A DNA stretch of 64,000 nucleotides, taken from the NCBI RefSeq assembly GCF_026965535.1, contig NZ_CP114039.1, positions 124,001 to 188,000 of the forward strand. The letters run 5' to 3'. Every line of letters starts with the position of its first letter. Position 1 is the first letter of the stretch. Shown one piece after another: positions 55,458 through 64,000 of the stretch. Both the position numbers and the translations under genes were made by a program. Below the pieces are notes generated by a model. That model saw nothing but the letters and a program-made list of their open reading frames with translations, searched no databases and was not told where the DNA came from. Source of the DNA: Corallococcus sp. NCRR (lineage in GTDB: Bacteria > Myxococcota > Myxococcia > Myxococcales > Myxococcaceae).

Positions 55458-55501
55458 GGTGTGTCTGTCTCCGGAATCGTTGGAAGGGTTGGCAGCGCGG
55501 G

Positions 55502-56299
55502 TCAGACGACCTTCGCCTCGTTGTGCAGCTTCTCCACCAGGGTGGCCACGTCCGGCACCTTGATGCCCGCCTTGCGCGCCGGGGGCGACGCCAGCTTGAG
55601 CACCTGAATCTTGGGGGCCACGTCCACGCCCAGGCCCGCCGGGGTCAGCTCCTCGATGGGCTTGCTCTTCGCCTTCATGATGCCCGGGAGGCTGGCGTAG
55701 CGCGGCTGGTTCAGGCGCAGGTCCGTGGTGACGATGGCGGGCAGCTGGACCTCCAGGGTCGCCAGCCCGTTGTCCACTTCACGCACCACCTGGACGCTCT
55801 TCTTGTCCGCGGACAGCACCACCGCCGGGACCTTGTTCTTCTCCTGGTCGCTCTCCAGCGACTCCACCTTGGAGGCGAACGTGGCCTGGCCCCAGCCCAG
55901 GAACTCGGCCAGGTACTGGCCCACCTGGTTCTGGTCATCGTCGATGGACTGCTTGCCCAAGAGGACGATGTCCGGCTTCTCCTTCTCCGCGACCTTCTGG
56001 AGCAGCCCCGCGATGCCCAGCTGATCCAGCGGGCCCGTGTGGTTCACCCAGATGGCGCGGTTGGCGCCCATGGCCAGCGCGTGGCGCAGCTGCTCCTGCA
56101 CCTCCTTGCCGCCAATGGAGACCACCACCACCTCGCCGGTGTGCTTCGCCGCGAGGCGCAGGCCCTCTTCCACGCCGATTTCATCGAAGGGGTTGATCTT
56201 GTACTTCAACCCCTCCTTCACGATGTCCGAGCCGTCCGGCTTCACCTTGATCTTCGACTCGGGATCTTCCACGCGCTTGGCGGTGACGAGAATCTTCAC
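55502..56299 (-). CDS. etfB: Electron transfer flavoprotein, beta subunit
   Basis: The protein has 265 residues with a GTG start at 56299 (GAGGAGAA upstream). [53 protein letters not shown] and [22 protein letters not shown] are the family blocks, including the AMP-binding region. It is the partner of etfA downstream, and the 131-base gap to the acyl-CoA dehydrogenase stop suggests it either shares that transcript or has its own promoter there. Confidence 0.97.
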   Translation of the reverse strand: MKILVTAKRVEDPESKIKVKPDGSDIVKEGLKYKINPFDEIGVEEGLRLAAKHTGEVVVVSIGGKEVQEQLRHALAMGANRAIWVNHTGPLDQLGIAGLLQKVAEKEKPDIVLLGKQSIDDDQNQVGQYLAEFLGWGQATFASKVESLESDQEKNKVPAVVLSADKKSVQVVREVDNGLATLEVQLPAIVTTDLRLNQPRYASLPGIMKAKSKPIEELTPAGLGVDVAPKIQVLKLASPPARKAGIKVPDVATLVEKLHNEAKVV

Positions 56300-56430
56300 G
56301 GCGGGCTTCTCCTCAGTGGGGAGTGTTTGGAAATCGGGCGCTTGACGCGTCGCGCATCAGGGCCGGAGTAATAGACATCCGCACACGGCGGCGGCAACGG
56401 GAAAGCCCCGCCGGGCACAGTTTTGCTTTT

Positions 56431-57567
56431 CTACCTGAACAGTTCCTTCGCGATGACCAGGCGCTGCACCTGGCTCGTGCCCTCGTAGACCTGGATGAGC
56501 TTGGCGTCGCGCATCAGCTTCTCCACGGGGTATTCCTTCATGTAGCCGTAGCCGCCGAACACCTGCACCGCGTCCGTGGCGACCTTCATGGCCATGTCCG
56601 CGGCGAAGCACTTCGCGTAGCTGGACTGGAGGGTGTTGCGCTGTCCCTCATCCAGCACCTGCGCGCTCTCGTAGGTGAGCAGGCGCGCGGCGTGGGTGTT
56701 CATGGCCATCTCCGCCAGCATGAACTGGACGGCCTGGTGCTCGCGGATGGGCTTGCCCATCGTCTGGCGCTGCGCGGAGTACTCCAGCGAGTGCTCCAGC
56801 GCCGCGCGGGCGATGCCAATGGAGATGCTCGCCGTCAGCGGGCGGCTGTTGTCCAGCGTGGCCATGGCGATCTTGAAGCCCTCGCCCTCTTCACCGATGC
56901 GGTTGGCGACAGGGACACGCACCTCGTCGAACGTGACGGTGGTGGTGTTGCTGGCGCGCTGGCCCATCTTGTTCTCGTGCTTGCCGGTGGTGAGCCCCTG
57001 CGGACGGCCCTCCACGACGAAGCAGGTGATGCCCTTGTGCTTCTTGCCCTTGTCCAGCGTGGCGAACACGGTGAACTGATCCGCGTAGCCGGCGTTGGTG
57101 ATGAAGCACTTGCTGCCGTTGAGGACGTACTCGTCACCCTCGCGGCGCGCGGTGGTGCCCATGGCCGCCACGTCCGAGCCCGCGGCGGGCTCCGTGAGGC
57201 AGAAGCAGCTGAGCTTGAGCTTCTCCCCGAACGGGGCCAGCAGGCGCTTCTTCTGGTCGTCCGTGCCGTGGAGGATGATGGGCAGGTTGGCCAGGTCGTT
57301 GGCGATGAGGGAGGTGGCCACGCCCGCGCAGCCCCACGCCAGCTCCTCGCACACGATGACCTGCTCCAGGTGCGTCAGGCCCACGCCGTTGTACTCGGAC
57401 GGGATGGCCATGTTCAGCAGGCCCAGCTCGAAGGCCGCGGAGATGAGGTCCTTGGGGAAGTCGGAGGTCTCGTCGTAGTGCGGGGCCTTGGGGCGCACCA
57501 CGTCACGGGCGTACTTGCGCGCGGCGTCCTGCAAGGCGCGCTGGTTTTCGCTGAGCTGGAAATCCAT
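56431..57567 (-). CDS. Acyl-CoA dehydrogenase (short-chain type)
   Basis: The protein has 378 residues. The N-terminal helical domain starts MDFQLSENQRALQDAARKYARDVV. The middle has CFCLTEPAAGSDVAAM (FAD/substrate signature 1), and the C-terminal QVFGGYGYMKEYPVEKLMRDAKLIQVYEGTS carries signature 2 with the catalytic Glu E362. It oxidises acyl-CoA thioesters to enoyl-CoA and passes electrons to the ETF encoded just downstream. The chain-length preference is inferred from overall resemblance to butyryl-CoA dehydrogenases. Confidence 0.95.
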   Translation of the reverse strand: MDFQLSENQRALQDAARKYARDVVRPKAPHYDETSDFPKDLISAAFELGLLNMAIPSEYNGVGLTHLEQVIVCEELAWGCAGVATSLIANDLANLPIILHGTDDQKKRLLAPFGEKLKLSCFCLTEPAAGSDVAAMGTTARREGDEYVLNGSKCFITNAGYADQFTVFATLDKGKKHKGITCFVVEGRPQGLTTGKHENKMGQRASNTTTVTFDEVRVPVANRIGEEGEGFKIAMATLDNSRPLTASISIGIARAALEHSLEYSAQRQTMGKPIREHQAVQFMLAEMAMNTHAARLLTYESAQVLDEGQRNTLQSSYAKCFAADMAMKVATDAVQVFGGYGYMKEYPVEKLMRDAKLIQVYEGTSQVQRLVIAKELFR

Positions 57568-57658
57568 GGGCGGGGCTCCGGGGAGGTTGATTCAAATATC
57601 AATCCGCTTCCCCTGCCATACCGCTCCCGCCGTCCTGGCGCCAGCCCCCGAGAGGGCC

Positions 57659-57693
57659 CCCCCGTCGTTCCAGGGACACCGGAACGGCGGGGG
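57659..57693 (-). terminator. Hairpin downstream of the transaldolase gene
   Basis: Arms 57659-57671 and 57681-57693 pair over 13 bp (CCGTCGTTCC with GGAACGGCGG at the core, one G-U) with a 9-base loop. It sits 14 bases past the transaldolase stop on the minus strand and before the acyl-CoA dehydrogenase leader, so it separates two transcription units. Confidence 0.7.
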
Positions 57694-57707
57694 AGACGGC
57701 CGGACGT

Positions 57708-58373
57708 CTACTTCCCGGCGGGCTTGCCCTGCTTGGGGACCTTCTCCCAATCCGCGAGGAACTTCTGGATGCCCGCGTCGGTGAGGGGGTGGTTCGCCAG
57801 CTGGGTGATGACGTTGTAGGGCAGCGTGGCCACGTCCGCGCCCAGGCGCGCGGCCTGGAGGACGTGGACGGGGTTGCGCACGCTGGCCACCAGCACCTGC
57901 GTGGTGAAGTCGTAGTTCTGGTAGATCTCCAGGATGTGGGCGATGAGCTCCATGCCGTCCTGGGAGATGTCGTCCAGCCGGCCCACGAAGGGCGACACGT
58001 ACGTGGCGCCGGCCTTGGCGCACAGCAGGGCCTGGTTGGCGGAGAAGCAGAGGGTGACGTTGGTGCGGATGCCGTCGGCGGTCAGCGCCTTGACGGCCTT
58101 CATGCCCTCCACGCCCATGGGGATCTTCACCACGACGTTGTCGTGGATCTTCGCCAGGCCCTGGCCTTCCTTGATGAGCTCCGGGGCCGTCAGCGACACG
58201 CACTCGGCGCTGATGGGACCGTCCACGATGGAGCAGATCTCCCGGATGGTCTCCTCCAGGTTGCGGCCGACCTTGGCCAGCAGTGACGGGTTGGTGGTGA
58301 CGCCGTCCACGCAGCCCATCTCATGGGCCTTGCGGATTTCGCCGACGTCCGCGCTGTCGATGAAGAACTTCAT
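57708..58373 (-). CDS. tal: Transaldolase/fructose-6-phosphate aldolase (TalC/MipB type)
   Basis: The protein has 221 residues; the ATG at 58373 follows [22 protein letters not shown] opens the small single-domain transaldolase subfamily. [11 protein letters not shown] is the phosphate site, and the Schiff-base Lys is in NVVVKIPMG. It moves a dihydroxyacetone unit in the pentose phosphate pathway, or cleaves fructose 6-phosphate; the two activities cannot be told apart by eye. It is divergent from kdsD. Confidence 0.95.
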   Translation of the reverse strand: MKFFIDSADVGEIRKAHEMGCVDGVTTNPSLLAKVGRNLEETIREICSIVDGPISAECVSLTAPELIKEGQGLAKIHDNVVVKIPMGVEGMKAVKALTADGIRTNVTLCFSANQALLCAKAGATYVSPFVGRLDDISQDGMELIAHILEIYQNYDFTTQVLVASVRNPVHVLQAARLGADVATLPYNVITQLANHPLTDAGIQKFLADWEKVPKQGKPAGK

Positions 58374-58491
58374 GCCGTCCCCTTGGGTTTTCCGGCCACG
58401 GGCGGCCGGGCGGGCAGGCCGTAGCCCAGGCCCCCCCATGCGTCAAGGATGGCCGCCCACGCGATGGCTGGAGTAGAGGTAGCGCCCAGCC
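58374..58491. promoter_or_regulatory. Divergent control region, transaldolase versus kdsD
   Basis: These 118 bases lie between divergent sugar-phosphate genes. There is a clear ribosome site on the transaldolase side. No promoter box or operator was recognised. Confidence 0.3.
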
Positions 58492-59559
58492 ATGGCCCGC
58501 GCCCCCCGCTCCACCGCGAAGAAGCAGCCCCGCCTGCGCGCCCTCCCCGGCCGCGCGTCCCCCCCCGCCCCCACCCGTCGCGACGAGGACGACGAGGCCG
58601 CGCTCACCTACGCGCGCGGCGTGCTGGAGGCGGAGGCCCGCGCGATTCTCGGCGTCACGGACCGGCTGGGGGACGCGTTCCTGCGCGCGCTGAAGCTCGT
58701 GCGCGACTGCCCGGGACAGGTGGTGGTGACGGGCATGGGGAAGGCGGGCCACATCGGCCAGAAGCTGTCCTCCACGCTGGCGTCCACCGGCGTCCGCTCC
58801 GTGTTCCTCCACCCCGCGGAGGCGGTGCACGGCGACCTGGGCCGCGTGGGCGTAGGCGACGTCATCCTCGCCTTGTCCAACAGCGGCAGCACGGAGGAGC
58901 TGTTGCGCCTGTTGCCCCTCTTCAAGCGCATGGGCACGCCGGTGGTGGCGCTCACGGGAGACGCGGACAGCGCGCTCGCGAAGGGCGCGGAGGTGGTGCT
59001 GGACATCGGCCGCATCGAAGAGGCCTGCCCCATGGGCCTGGTCCCCACCGCGTCCACCGCCGCGCTGCACGCCGTGGGCGACGCGCTGGCGATGACGCTG
59101 CTGCGAAGCCGCCCCTTCGGGAGGGACGACTACGCGCTGTTGCACCCGGGCGGGAAGCTGGGGCGCTCCGTGCTGCGCGTCTTCGAGTTGATGCGCACGG
59201 GCCCCGCGAACCCGCTGGTGCTGGACACCGCGAGGCTGTCCCTGGCGGTGGTGGTGATGACCAACACGCCGGGCCGGCCGGGCGCCGCGTGCGTGGTGGA
59301 CCGCGACGGGAAGCTGGAGGGCATCTTCACGGACGGCGACCTGCGCCGGCTGGTGGAGCGGGGCCACACCGACTTCGAGGTGCCGGTGCGCGAGGTGATG
59401 GGCAAGCGCCCGCGCTGCATCACCCCGGACACGCTGGTGCTCACCGCCGCCGCGCAGATGCGCGAGCTGCGGGTGGACCAGCTGCCCGTGGTGGACGTCG
59501 AGGGCCGGGCGGTGGGCCTGCTCGACGTCCAGGACCTGCTGGCGGCGAAGTTCGTGTAG
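58492..59559 (+). CDS. kdsD: Arabinose-5-phosphate isomerase (KpsF/GutQ/KdsD)
   Basis: The protein has 355 residues, slightly longer than the usual 325 because of a basic N-terminal extension (RSTAKKQPRLRALPGRAS). The SIS domain (about 65-200) has VVVTGMGKAGHIGQKLSSTLASTG and ALSNSGSTEEL. Two CBS domains follow (about 235-290 and 300-355; FTDGDLRRLVERG and VMGKRPRCITPDT). It makes arabinose 5-phosphate for the KDO of lipopolysaccharide. Its stop abuts the TPR gene, which ends at 59560 on the other strand. Confidence 0.93.
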   Translation: MARAPRSTAKKQPRLRALPGRASPPAPTRRDEDDEAALTYARGVLEAEARAILGVTDRLGDAFLRALKLVRDCPGQVVVTGMGKAGHIGQKLSSTLASTGVRSVFLHPAEAVHGDLGRVGVGDVILALSNSGSTEELLRLLPLFKRMGTPVVALTGDADSALAKGAEVVLDIGRIEEACPMGLVPTASTAALHAVGDALAMTLLRSRPFGRDDYALLHPGGKLGRSVLRVFELMRTGPANPLVLDTARLSLAVVVMTNTPGRPGAACVVDRDGKLEGIFTDGDLRRLVERGHTDFEVPVREVMGKRPRCITPDTLVLTAAAQMRELRVDQLPVVDVEGRAVGLLDVQDLLAAKFV

Positions 59560-60942
59560 CTACTGCGACAGCTTCGCCTGGAGCGCGGCCTTGTTCGGGT
59601 AGTTGGGCACGTCCTGGGCCAGCTTCTCCCAGAGCGCCCTGGCGCCCTTCGCGTCGCCCTTGGCGAGCAGCGTGTCGCCCAGCTTCTCCACCGCGCCCGC
59701 GTCGGACTCCAGCGCCACGCCCCACACGCGCGCGCCCATGGGACGGCCCAGGCCGACGAGCGCCCAGGCCATGCCCGCCTTCGCGCGGCCGTTCTCCGGC
59801 TGGAAGGGCACCACGCGGGTGTAGTTGGCCAGGGCCTCCTGGTAGCGGCCTCGCGCCAGGTGCTCCTCACCCTCCTCCACCAGCTTCGTGAGGCCCGCCT
59901 CCAGCTCCGGCGTGCGCTCGGTGTTCTTCACCGCGTCCACCATCTCCGGCGTCAGCGGGCGCGGCGCGTCCGAAGGCAGCGCGGCGGCCTGCGCGGGGGA
60001 CTGGGACAGGCGCACCTTGCGGTCCGCGGCGCGCGAGGCGAGCCACTTCTTGCGACCGCCCGCCTTCACAATCTCCGCGATGCGCCCGCTCAGCTCGCGG
60101 GCCATGGGCGCGCGCTGGGACTCCGGGTTCGCCGTCACCACCGCGTCGAAGCCCTGGCGCGCGGCCCCCAGCGCCTGGAGGTCCTCGCCCTGCGTCTCGA
60201 AGAGCAGCGCGGAGTGGGCGTAGAGCGCTTCTTCGTGGCGGGGCGCGATCTCCAGCACGCGCGCGTACGCCTTCAGCGCGTTGGCGCTGTCACCGCTCAG
60301 GTACAGCGCGTTGCCGCGCAGCACGTCCACGTCCAGCGCGGGCACCAGCGCGGCCAGCGCGCACGAGGCGGCGCCCGCGGCGTCACCGGACTTCGCGCGG
60401 GCCTGCGCCACGGCCTCCATGGAGTCCAGCGCCTGGCCCGGCGTGAAGCCGCAGTTCGCGGCCTCCGGGGTGGGGATGGCGGCCTTGCCCAGCTTCTTCC
60501 TGGACGCGAGGAACAGCGAGCGCACGCCGTCCGCCTTGGCCTGCGCCTGGCCCAGGTAGGCCAGCGCCTCCGCGTTGCGGCCGTTCGTGTAGTAGAGCTT
60601 GCCCAGCGACGAGGCGATCTCGAAGGTCTTCTCCCGCTCGCGCAGGCCCTCGGACGAGTCGAGCTGCTTCATCAGCTCCTCGGCGGAGGGCGGCAGCTTG
60701 TTCGTGTCCACCGTGGGGTGGCCCGACGGCAGCGGCGTGCCCGGCGCCACGGGGGAGCCCGCGGGCATCGTGGGGTGGCCGGGGGGCAGCGCGCCGGGGG
60801 CGGCGTTGGCGCCAGCGCCCATGCCCGTGCCCATCGCCGGAGAGGCCTGGGTGCCAGGGGGAATCGTGGGGTGGCCGGGAGGCAGGGAGGTGGGCTCGGC
60901 CGCGAGCAGCGCGGTCGTGGCCAGGACGAGGGACAGGCTCAT
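59560..60942 (-). CDS. Exported TPR protein with GHPT-repeat N-terminal region
   Basis: The protein has 460 residues. The ATG at 60942 overlaps the folK stop (ATGA). Signal peptide SLVLATTALLAAEP is short. Residues about 18-80 form a Pro/Gly-rich linker with three copies of a P(P/S)GHPT motif (LPPGHPTIPPG, LPPGHPTMPAG, LPSGHPTVDTN). The rest is helical TPR-like (LGKLYYTNGRNAEALAYLGQAQ, NALYLSGDSANALKAYARVLEIAP, ARGRYQEALANYTRVVPFQPENGRAKAGMAWAL). It probably scaffolds proteins in the periplasm. His-containing repeats could bind metal; that is inference. Confidence 0.83.
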   Translation of the reverse strand: MSLSLVLATTALLAAEPTSLPPGHPTIPPGTQASPAMGTGMGAGANAAPGALPPGHPTMPAGSPVAPGTPLPSGHPTVDTNKLPPSAEELMKQLDSSEGLREREKTFEIASSLGKLYYTNGRNAEALAYLGQAQAKADGVRSLFLASRKKLGKAAIPTPEAANCGFTPGQALDSMEAVAQARAKSGDAAGAASCALAALVPALDVDVLRGNALYLSGDSANALKAYARVLEIAPRHEEALYAHSALLFETQGEDLQALGAARQGFDAVVTANPESQRAPMARELSGRIAEIVKAGGRKKWLASRAADRKVRLSQSPAQAAALPSDAPRPLTPEMVDAVKNTERTPELEAGLTKLVEEGEEHLARGRYQEALANYTRVVPFQPENGRAKAGMAWALVGLGRPMGARVWGVALESDAGAVEKLGDTLLAKGDAKGARALWEKLAQDVPNYPNKAALQAKLSQ

Positions 60943-61478
60943 AGTTCGTGGACGGGGAAACGGGCGCCCATGTCGGGCCAGTAGAGGGCCTCGCGCTTGC
61001 GGACGTCCTGGGGGGCGAGCTTCGCGAGCAGCTCCTGCACCGTCATGCCCAGCACCGGGTGGCGGGCGTCGGGGGCCAGCTCCGCCAGGGGCTCCAGCGC
61101 GAAGCGGCGCTTGTGCAGTTCGAGGTGGGGCACCTGGAGGTTCGCGTCCGCGACGACGCAGTGGTCCTCCTCGTCCCACAGGAGGATGTCCAGGTCGATG
61201 GTGCGCGGGCCCCAGCGCTGCATCCGGCGGCGGCCCAGGTCCTGCTCAATCCGCTGGAGGATGCACAGCAGGCGCTGCGGCGTCAGGTCGCACTCCAGCG
61301 CCACCACGGCGTTGAGGAAGCGCGGCTGCGCGGGCCCCACCGGGGCCGAGTCATAGAGGGAGGAACAGCCCAGCACCGACACCGCGTCGATGCACGACAT
61401 CGCGGCGAGGGCGGCCACGAGGTGGGACTCGCGGTCGCCCTCGTTGGAACCCAGTCCTACATAGACGGTAGCGCTCAA
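60939..61478 (-). CDS. folK: 2-amino-4-hydroxy-6-hydroxymethyldihydropteridine pyrophosphokinase
   Basis: The protein has 179 residues. It transfers pyrophosphate from ATP in folate synthesis. The HPPK signatures are YVGLGSNEGDRESHL at the start and RWGPRTIDLDILLW in the middle with the metal-binding Asp residues. VPHLELHKRRFALEPLAELAP follows. It overlaps both neighbours by ATGA, so it is embedded in a coupled run. Confidence 0.96.
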   Translation of the reverse strand: MSATVYVGLGSNEGDRESHLVAALAAMSCIDAVSVLGCSSLYDSAPVGPAQPRFLNAVVALECDLTPQRLLCILQRIEQDLGRRRMQRWGPRTIDLDILLWDEEDHCVVADANLQVPHLELHKRRFALEPLAELAPDARHPVLGMTVQELLAKLAPQDVRKREALYWPDMGARFPVHEL

Positions 61479-62242
61479 GGCTCCATCTCAACCGGGTTCA
61501 CCAGGGTTCCGATTCCCTCCAGCTCCACCTCCACCGTGTCCCCGGCCTTCAGCGCGCCCACGCCGGACGGGGTGCCCGTGCTCACCAGGTCGCCGGGCAG
61601 CAGCGTCATGATGTGGGAGATGAAGGAGACCAGGCGGGCGGGGCTGAACACCATGTCGGACGTGCGGCCATCCTGGCGTACCTGTCCGTTCACCCGGCAC
61701 ACCACCCGCAGGTCCGCGGGGGACAGGCCCGTCACGGCCCAGGGGCCCGCACAGGCGAAGGTGTCGTAGCCCTTGGCGCGGGTGTGCTGGATCTCCTTGC
61801 GCTGGATGTCGCGCGCGGTGACGTCGTTGAAGCAGGTGAGGCCCCAGATGGCGCGCGCGGCGGTGGCCTCGTCGGCGTTCTTCAGGCGCTCACTGATGAC
61901 GAGCGCCAGCTCCGCCTCGTGGTGGACCTCCTGGCTCGCCTTGGGGATGCGGATGGGAGCGCCCGGGCCGTTGAGCGCGGTGGAGGGCTTGGTGAAGATG
62001 AGCGGCTCCGTGGGGATGGGCTTGCCCATCTCCTCCGCGTGCTTGCGGTAGTTCTGGCCGATGCAGACGACCTTGGACGCGTCCGAGGGCGTGAGCAGCA
62101 TGAGCCCCTGGAGCGAGCGGCGCAGGCCGGTCTCCTTGCCGCCGGCCCACGGCGCGGCGGTGAGCACCACCACCTCGTTGCCGTCGACGCGGCCGTAGCT
62201 GGCGCGGCCCTCGACCTGGAAGCGGCAGTAACGGGCGGTCAT
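61475..62242 (-). CDS. Fumarylacetoacetate hydrolase family protein
   Basis: The protein has 255 residues. The FAH C-terminal fold is clear: CIGQNYRKHAEEMG, PLIFTKPSTALNGPGAPI, and the metal-site HHEAELALVIS (Glu pair), then IWGLTCFNDVTARDIQ and STGTPSGVGALKAGDTVEVE near the end. Members are hydrolases, decarboxylases or isomerases of beta-diketo or 2-oxo acids. The exact reaction is unknown. It overlaps dapB and folK by ATGA on either side. Confidence 0.92.
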   Translation of the reverse strand: MTARYCRFQVEGRASYGRVDGNEVVVLTAAPWAGGKETGLRRSLQGLMLLTPSDASKVVCIGQNYRKHAEEMGKPIPTEPLIFTKPSTALNGPGAPIRIPKASQEVHHEAELALVISERLKNADEATAARAIWGLTCFNDVTARDIQRKEIQHTRAKGYDTFACAGPWAVTGLSPADLRVVCRVNGQVRQDGRTSDMVFSPARLVSFISHIMTLLPGDLVSTGTPSGVGALKAGDTVEVELEGIGTLVNPVEMEP

Positions 62243-63057
62243 GTCTTCCCCTGGAGGCCGAGCACGTCGGCCATGTCATAGAGTCCCGGCGCGCGGCCCG
62301 CCACCCAGCGCGCGGCCCTCAGCGCCCCTGTGGCGAACTGATCACGGTTCGTCGCGCGGTGGGTGAGCTCGATGCGCTCGCCCTCGCCGAAAAAGTAGAC
62401 CGTGTGCTCGCCCACGACGTCTCCGCCGCGCAGCGCCTGCACGCCAATCTCACCCGGCGGGCGGGCGCCCGTCTGCCCCTCGCGAGCGAAGGTGAGGTCG
62501 TCCTTCGAGCGGCCCAGCGCGTCCACCAGCACCTCCGCCAGCTTGAGCGCGGTGCCGCTGGGCGCGTCCTTCTTCATGCGGTGGTGCGCCTCCAGCACCT
62601 CCACGTCGAACGAAGGGCCCAGCACGCGCGCCAGCTCCGCGGCCATGCGGATGACCAGGTTCACGCCCACGGACATGTTGGGCGCCGCGACGATGGGAAT
62701 CACCTTCGCGTGCTCCTGGAGCTGTGCACGGCCTTCCGGCGTGAAGCCCGTGGTGCCCACCACCAGCGCCACGCCGCGCTCGGCGCAGACCTTCGCGTGG
62801 TGCAGCGTGGCCTCCGGGCCGGTGAAGTCCACGACGACGTCCGCCTTCGCGCCGTCCAGCGCGCGGCCCAGGTCGTCGTGCGCCACCACGTCCAGCGGTG
62901 AACCCAGCCTGGCCACGAGCCCCGCGTCCTGCCCCGCGAGGGGGCTGCCCGGGCGCACCGTGGCGCCCACCACCGGCAGGTCGCTGGCGGCCTTCGCCAG
63001 GCGGACCAGCGTGCTGCCCATGCGGCCGGAGATGCCGGTGATGACGGTGCGGGTCAT
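62239..63057 (-). CDS. dapB: 4-hydroxy-tetrahydrodipicolinate reductase
   Basis: The protein has 272 residues. NAD(P)H fold ITGISGRMGSTLV at the N-terminus, VVDFTGPEATLHH, VGTTGFT, and the catalytic block EAHHRMKKDAPSGTAL are all present. It reduces the DapA product in lysine and diaminopimelate synthesis. It starts 18 bases after dapA ends. Confidence 0.97.
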   Translation of the reverse strand: MTRTVITGISGRMGSTLVRLAKAASDLPVVGATVRPGSPLAGQDAGLVARLGSPLDVVAHDDLGRALDGAKADVVVDFTGPEATLHHAKVCAERGVALVVGTTGFTPEGRAQLQEHAKVIPIVAAPNMSVGVNLVIRMAAELARVLGPSFDVEVLEAHHRMKKDAPSGTALKLAEVLVDALGRSKDDLTFAREGQTGARPPGEIGVQALRGGDVVGEHTVYFFGEGERIELTHRATNRDQFATGALRAARWVAGRAPGLYDMADVLGLQGKT

Positions 63058-63075
63058 GGCGCTCGGTCCCCTTCT

Positions 63076-63963
63076 TCAGGCCTTCAGCAAGCCCAGCCCG
63101 GACAGCTCGGCCTTGAGCTTCGCGGCGTTCGCCTCGCCCATGGGCACGAGCGGCAGGCGGATTTCCGGGCCGAACATGCCCATCAGGTGCAGCGCCCACT
63201 TCACCGGGATGGGGTTGGACTCCACGAAGAGCAGCCGGTGCAGCGCGTTCATCCGCACCTGGAGCCCGCGCGCCTTCGCGATGTCGTTGCTCCGCGCCGC
63301 CGCTACCAGGTCCGCCATCATGCGGGGCGCGACGTTGGAGGACACGGAGATGACGCCCTTGCCGCCGCACGCGATGAAGGGCAGCACCGTGAAGTCGTCG
63401 CCGGACAAGAGCGTCATCCGGTCGCCGCACTTCTCCACCAGGTCCACCGCGCGGATGAGGTTGCCCGTGGCCTCCTTCAGCGCCACGACCTCCGGAATGT
63501 CGCACAGCTGGAGCACCGTCTCCGGCAGCAGGTCCACGCCCGTGCGGCCCGGCACGTTGTAGGCGATGAGCGGGAAGCCCGGATGCGCCTTCGCGATGGC
63601 GCGGTAGTGCTCCACCAAGCCCGCCTGCGTGGGCTTGTTGTAATAGGGCGTGACGATGAGCGCTCCGTCGGCGCCCACCTCGCGCGCGCGGCGCACGGAC
63701 TCAATCGTCTCGCGCGTGCTGTTGCTGCCCGCGCCCGCCACCACCGGCACGCGGCCCTTCACCTCGTCCACCACCACGGCGATGGCGCGCGCGCGCTCGT
63801 CGGCGTCCATGGTGACGGCTTCGCCGGTGGTGCCCATGGGCAGCAGCACGTTCGTGCCGCCGTCCAACTGGTAGCGCACCAGGGCCCGGAAGGCCCCTTC
63901 GTCCAGCACCCCTTCACGGAACGGAGTGGCCAGCGCCGTCATGGAGCCTTCGAAGGTCTTCAT
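63076..63963 (-). CDS. dapA: 4-hydroxy-tetrahydrodipicolinate synthase
   Basis: The protein has 295 residues. It condenses pyruvate with aspartate semialdehyde. LPMGTTGEAVTM is the carboxylate-binding loop, YNVPGRTG carries the proton-relay Tyr, and the Schiff-base Lys is in VVALKEATGNL. It is first in a five-gene minus-strand run (dapA-dapB-FAH-folK-TPR). Only 37 bases upstream of its start lie in the window, so its promoter is mostly outside. Confidence 0.97.
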   Translation of the reverse strand: MKTFEGSMTALATPFREGVLDEGAFRALVRYQLDGGTNVLLPMGTTGEAVTMDADERARAIAVVVDEVKGRVPVVAGAGSNSTRETIESVRRAREVGADGALIVTPYYNKPTQAGLVEHYRAIAKAHPGFPLIAYNVPGRTGVDLLPETVLQLCDIPEVVALKEATGNLIRAVDLVEKCGDRMTLLSGDDFTVLPFIACGGKGVISVSSNVAPRMMADLVAAARSNDIAKARGLQVRMNALHRLLFVESNPIPVKWALHLMGMFGPEIRLPLVPMGEANAAKLKAELSGLGLLKA

Positions 63964-64000
63964 GCCGGCGCTTATACGTTCAGGCCCGCTCGCCGCGCCA

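Overview
The window is uniformly GC-rich, with a strong third-position GC bias that makes long antisense ORFs appear opposite almost every gene. Gene content points to a myxobacterium (Myxococcota, Cystobacterineae; Corallococcus or Myxococcus-like). The pointers are a SitA-type lipoprotein toxin with a DUF2019 immunity partner, twin DUF3943 outer-membrane proteins, a chemoreceptor far from any chemotaxis operon, and many secreted or outer-membrane proteins. This assignment is inference; no rRNA or tRNA gene is present to confirm it.

Layout. 1-3.3 kb: end of metX and a bifunctional aspartokinase/homoserine dehydrogenase. 3.3-9.3 kb, minus strand: a lytic transglycosylase, then a tatB-tatC-(TrkA/channel-like)-(SRPBCC) cluster and an MFS transporter. 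9.3-16.7 kb: an orphan chemoreceptor, an HDAC-family deacetylase, a FAD monooxygenase, a LURP-one-like protein, a GST and a porin.

16.8-37.5 kb is the most distinctive region. An exported glutaminase and glutamate decarboxylase are divergent, followed by an AspT-like exchanger and a formylglycine-type arylsulfatase. Next come a formylglycine-generating enzyme, DUF2254 and then, on the other strand, ThrE-like exporter, FadL-like barrel, SulP permease, BASS transporter and exported HAD phosphatase. A second arylsulfatase closes the block. I read it as a combined acid-stress (Gln to Glu to GABA) and sulfate-ester module. Two cargo patches interrupt it: a Cys-rich lipoprotein plus small partner at 23.2-24.1 kb, and a twice-frameshifted SitA-like toxin with an intact DUF2019 immunity gene at 33.4-34.9 kb. 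Both patches look less GC-biased than their neighbours by eye.

37.6-54.4 kb: an AsmA-like protein, a single-domain response regulator, SDR, pyrF, PBP1A, an RluD-type pseudouridine synthase, a pentapeptide protein with a zinc-ribbon-like tail, the DUF3943 pair, MOSC, a metallo-beta-lactamase exonuclease-like protein, EamA, an S24/S26-like-GNAT fusion and a Coa1-like protein. 54.5-64 kb: etfA/etfB with an acyl-CoA dehydrogenase, transaldolase, kdsD, and a tightly overlapping minus-strand run dapA-dapB-FAH-folK-TPR.

No CRISPR array, insertion sequence, rRNA or tRNA was seen. Function calls rest on motifs and recalled family features, not on searches. Several starts are judged from ribosome binding sites and are noted as such.
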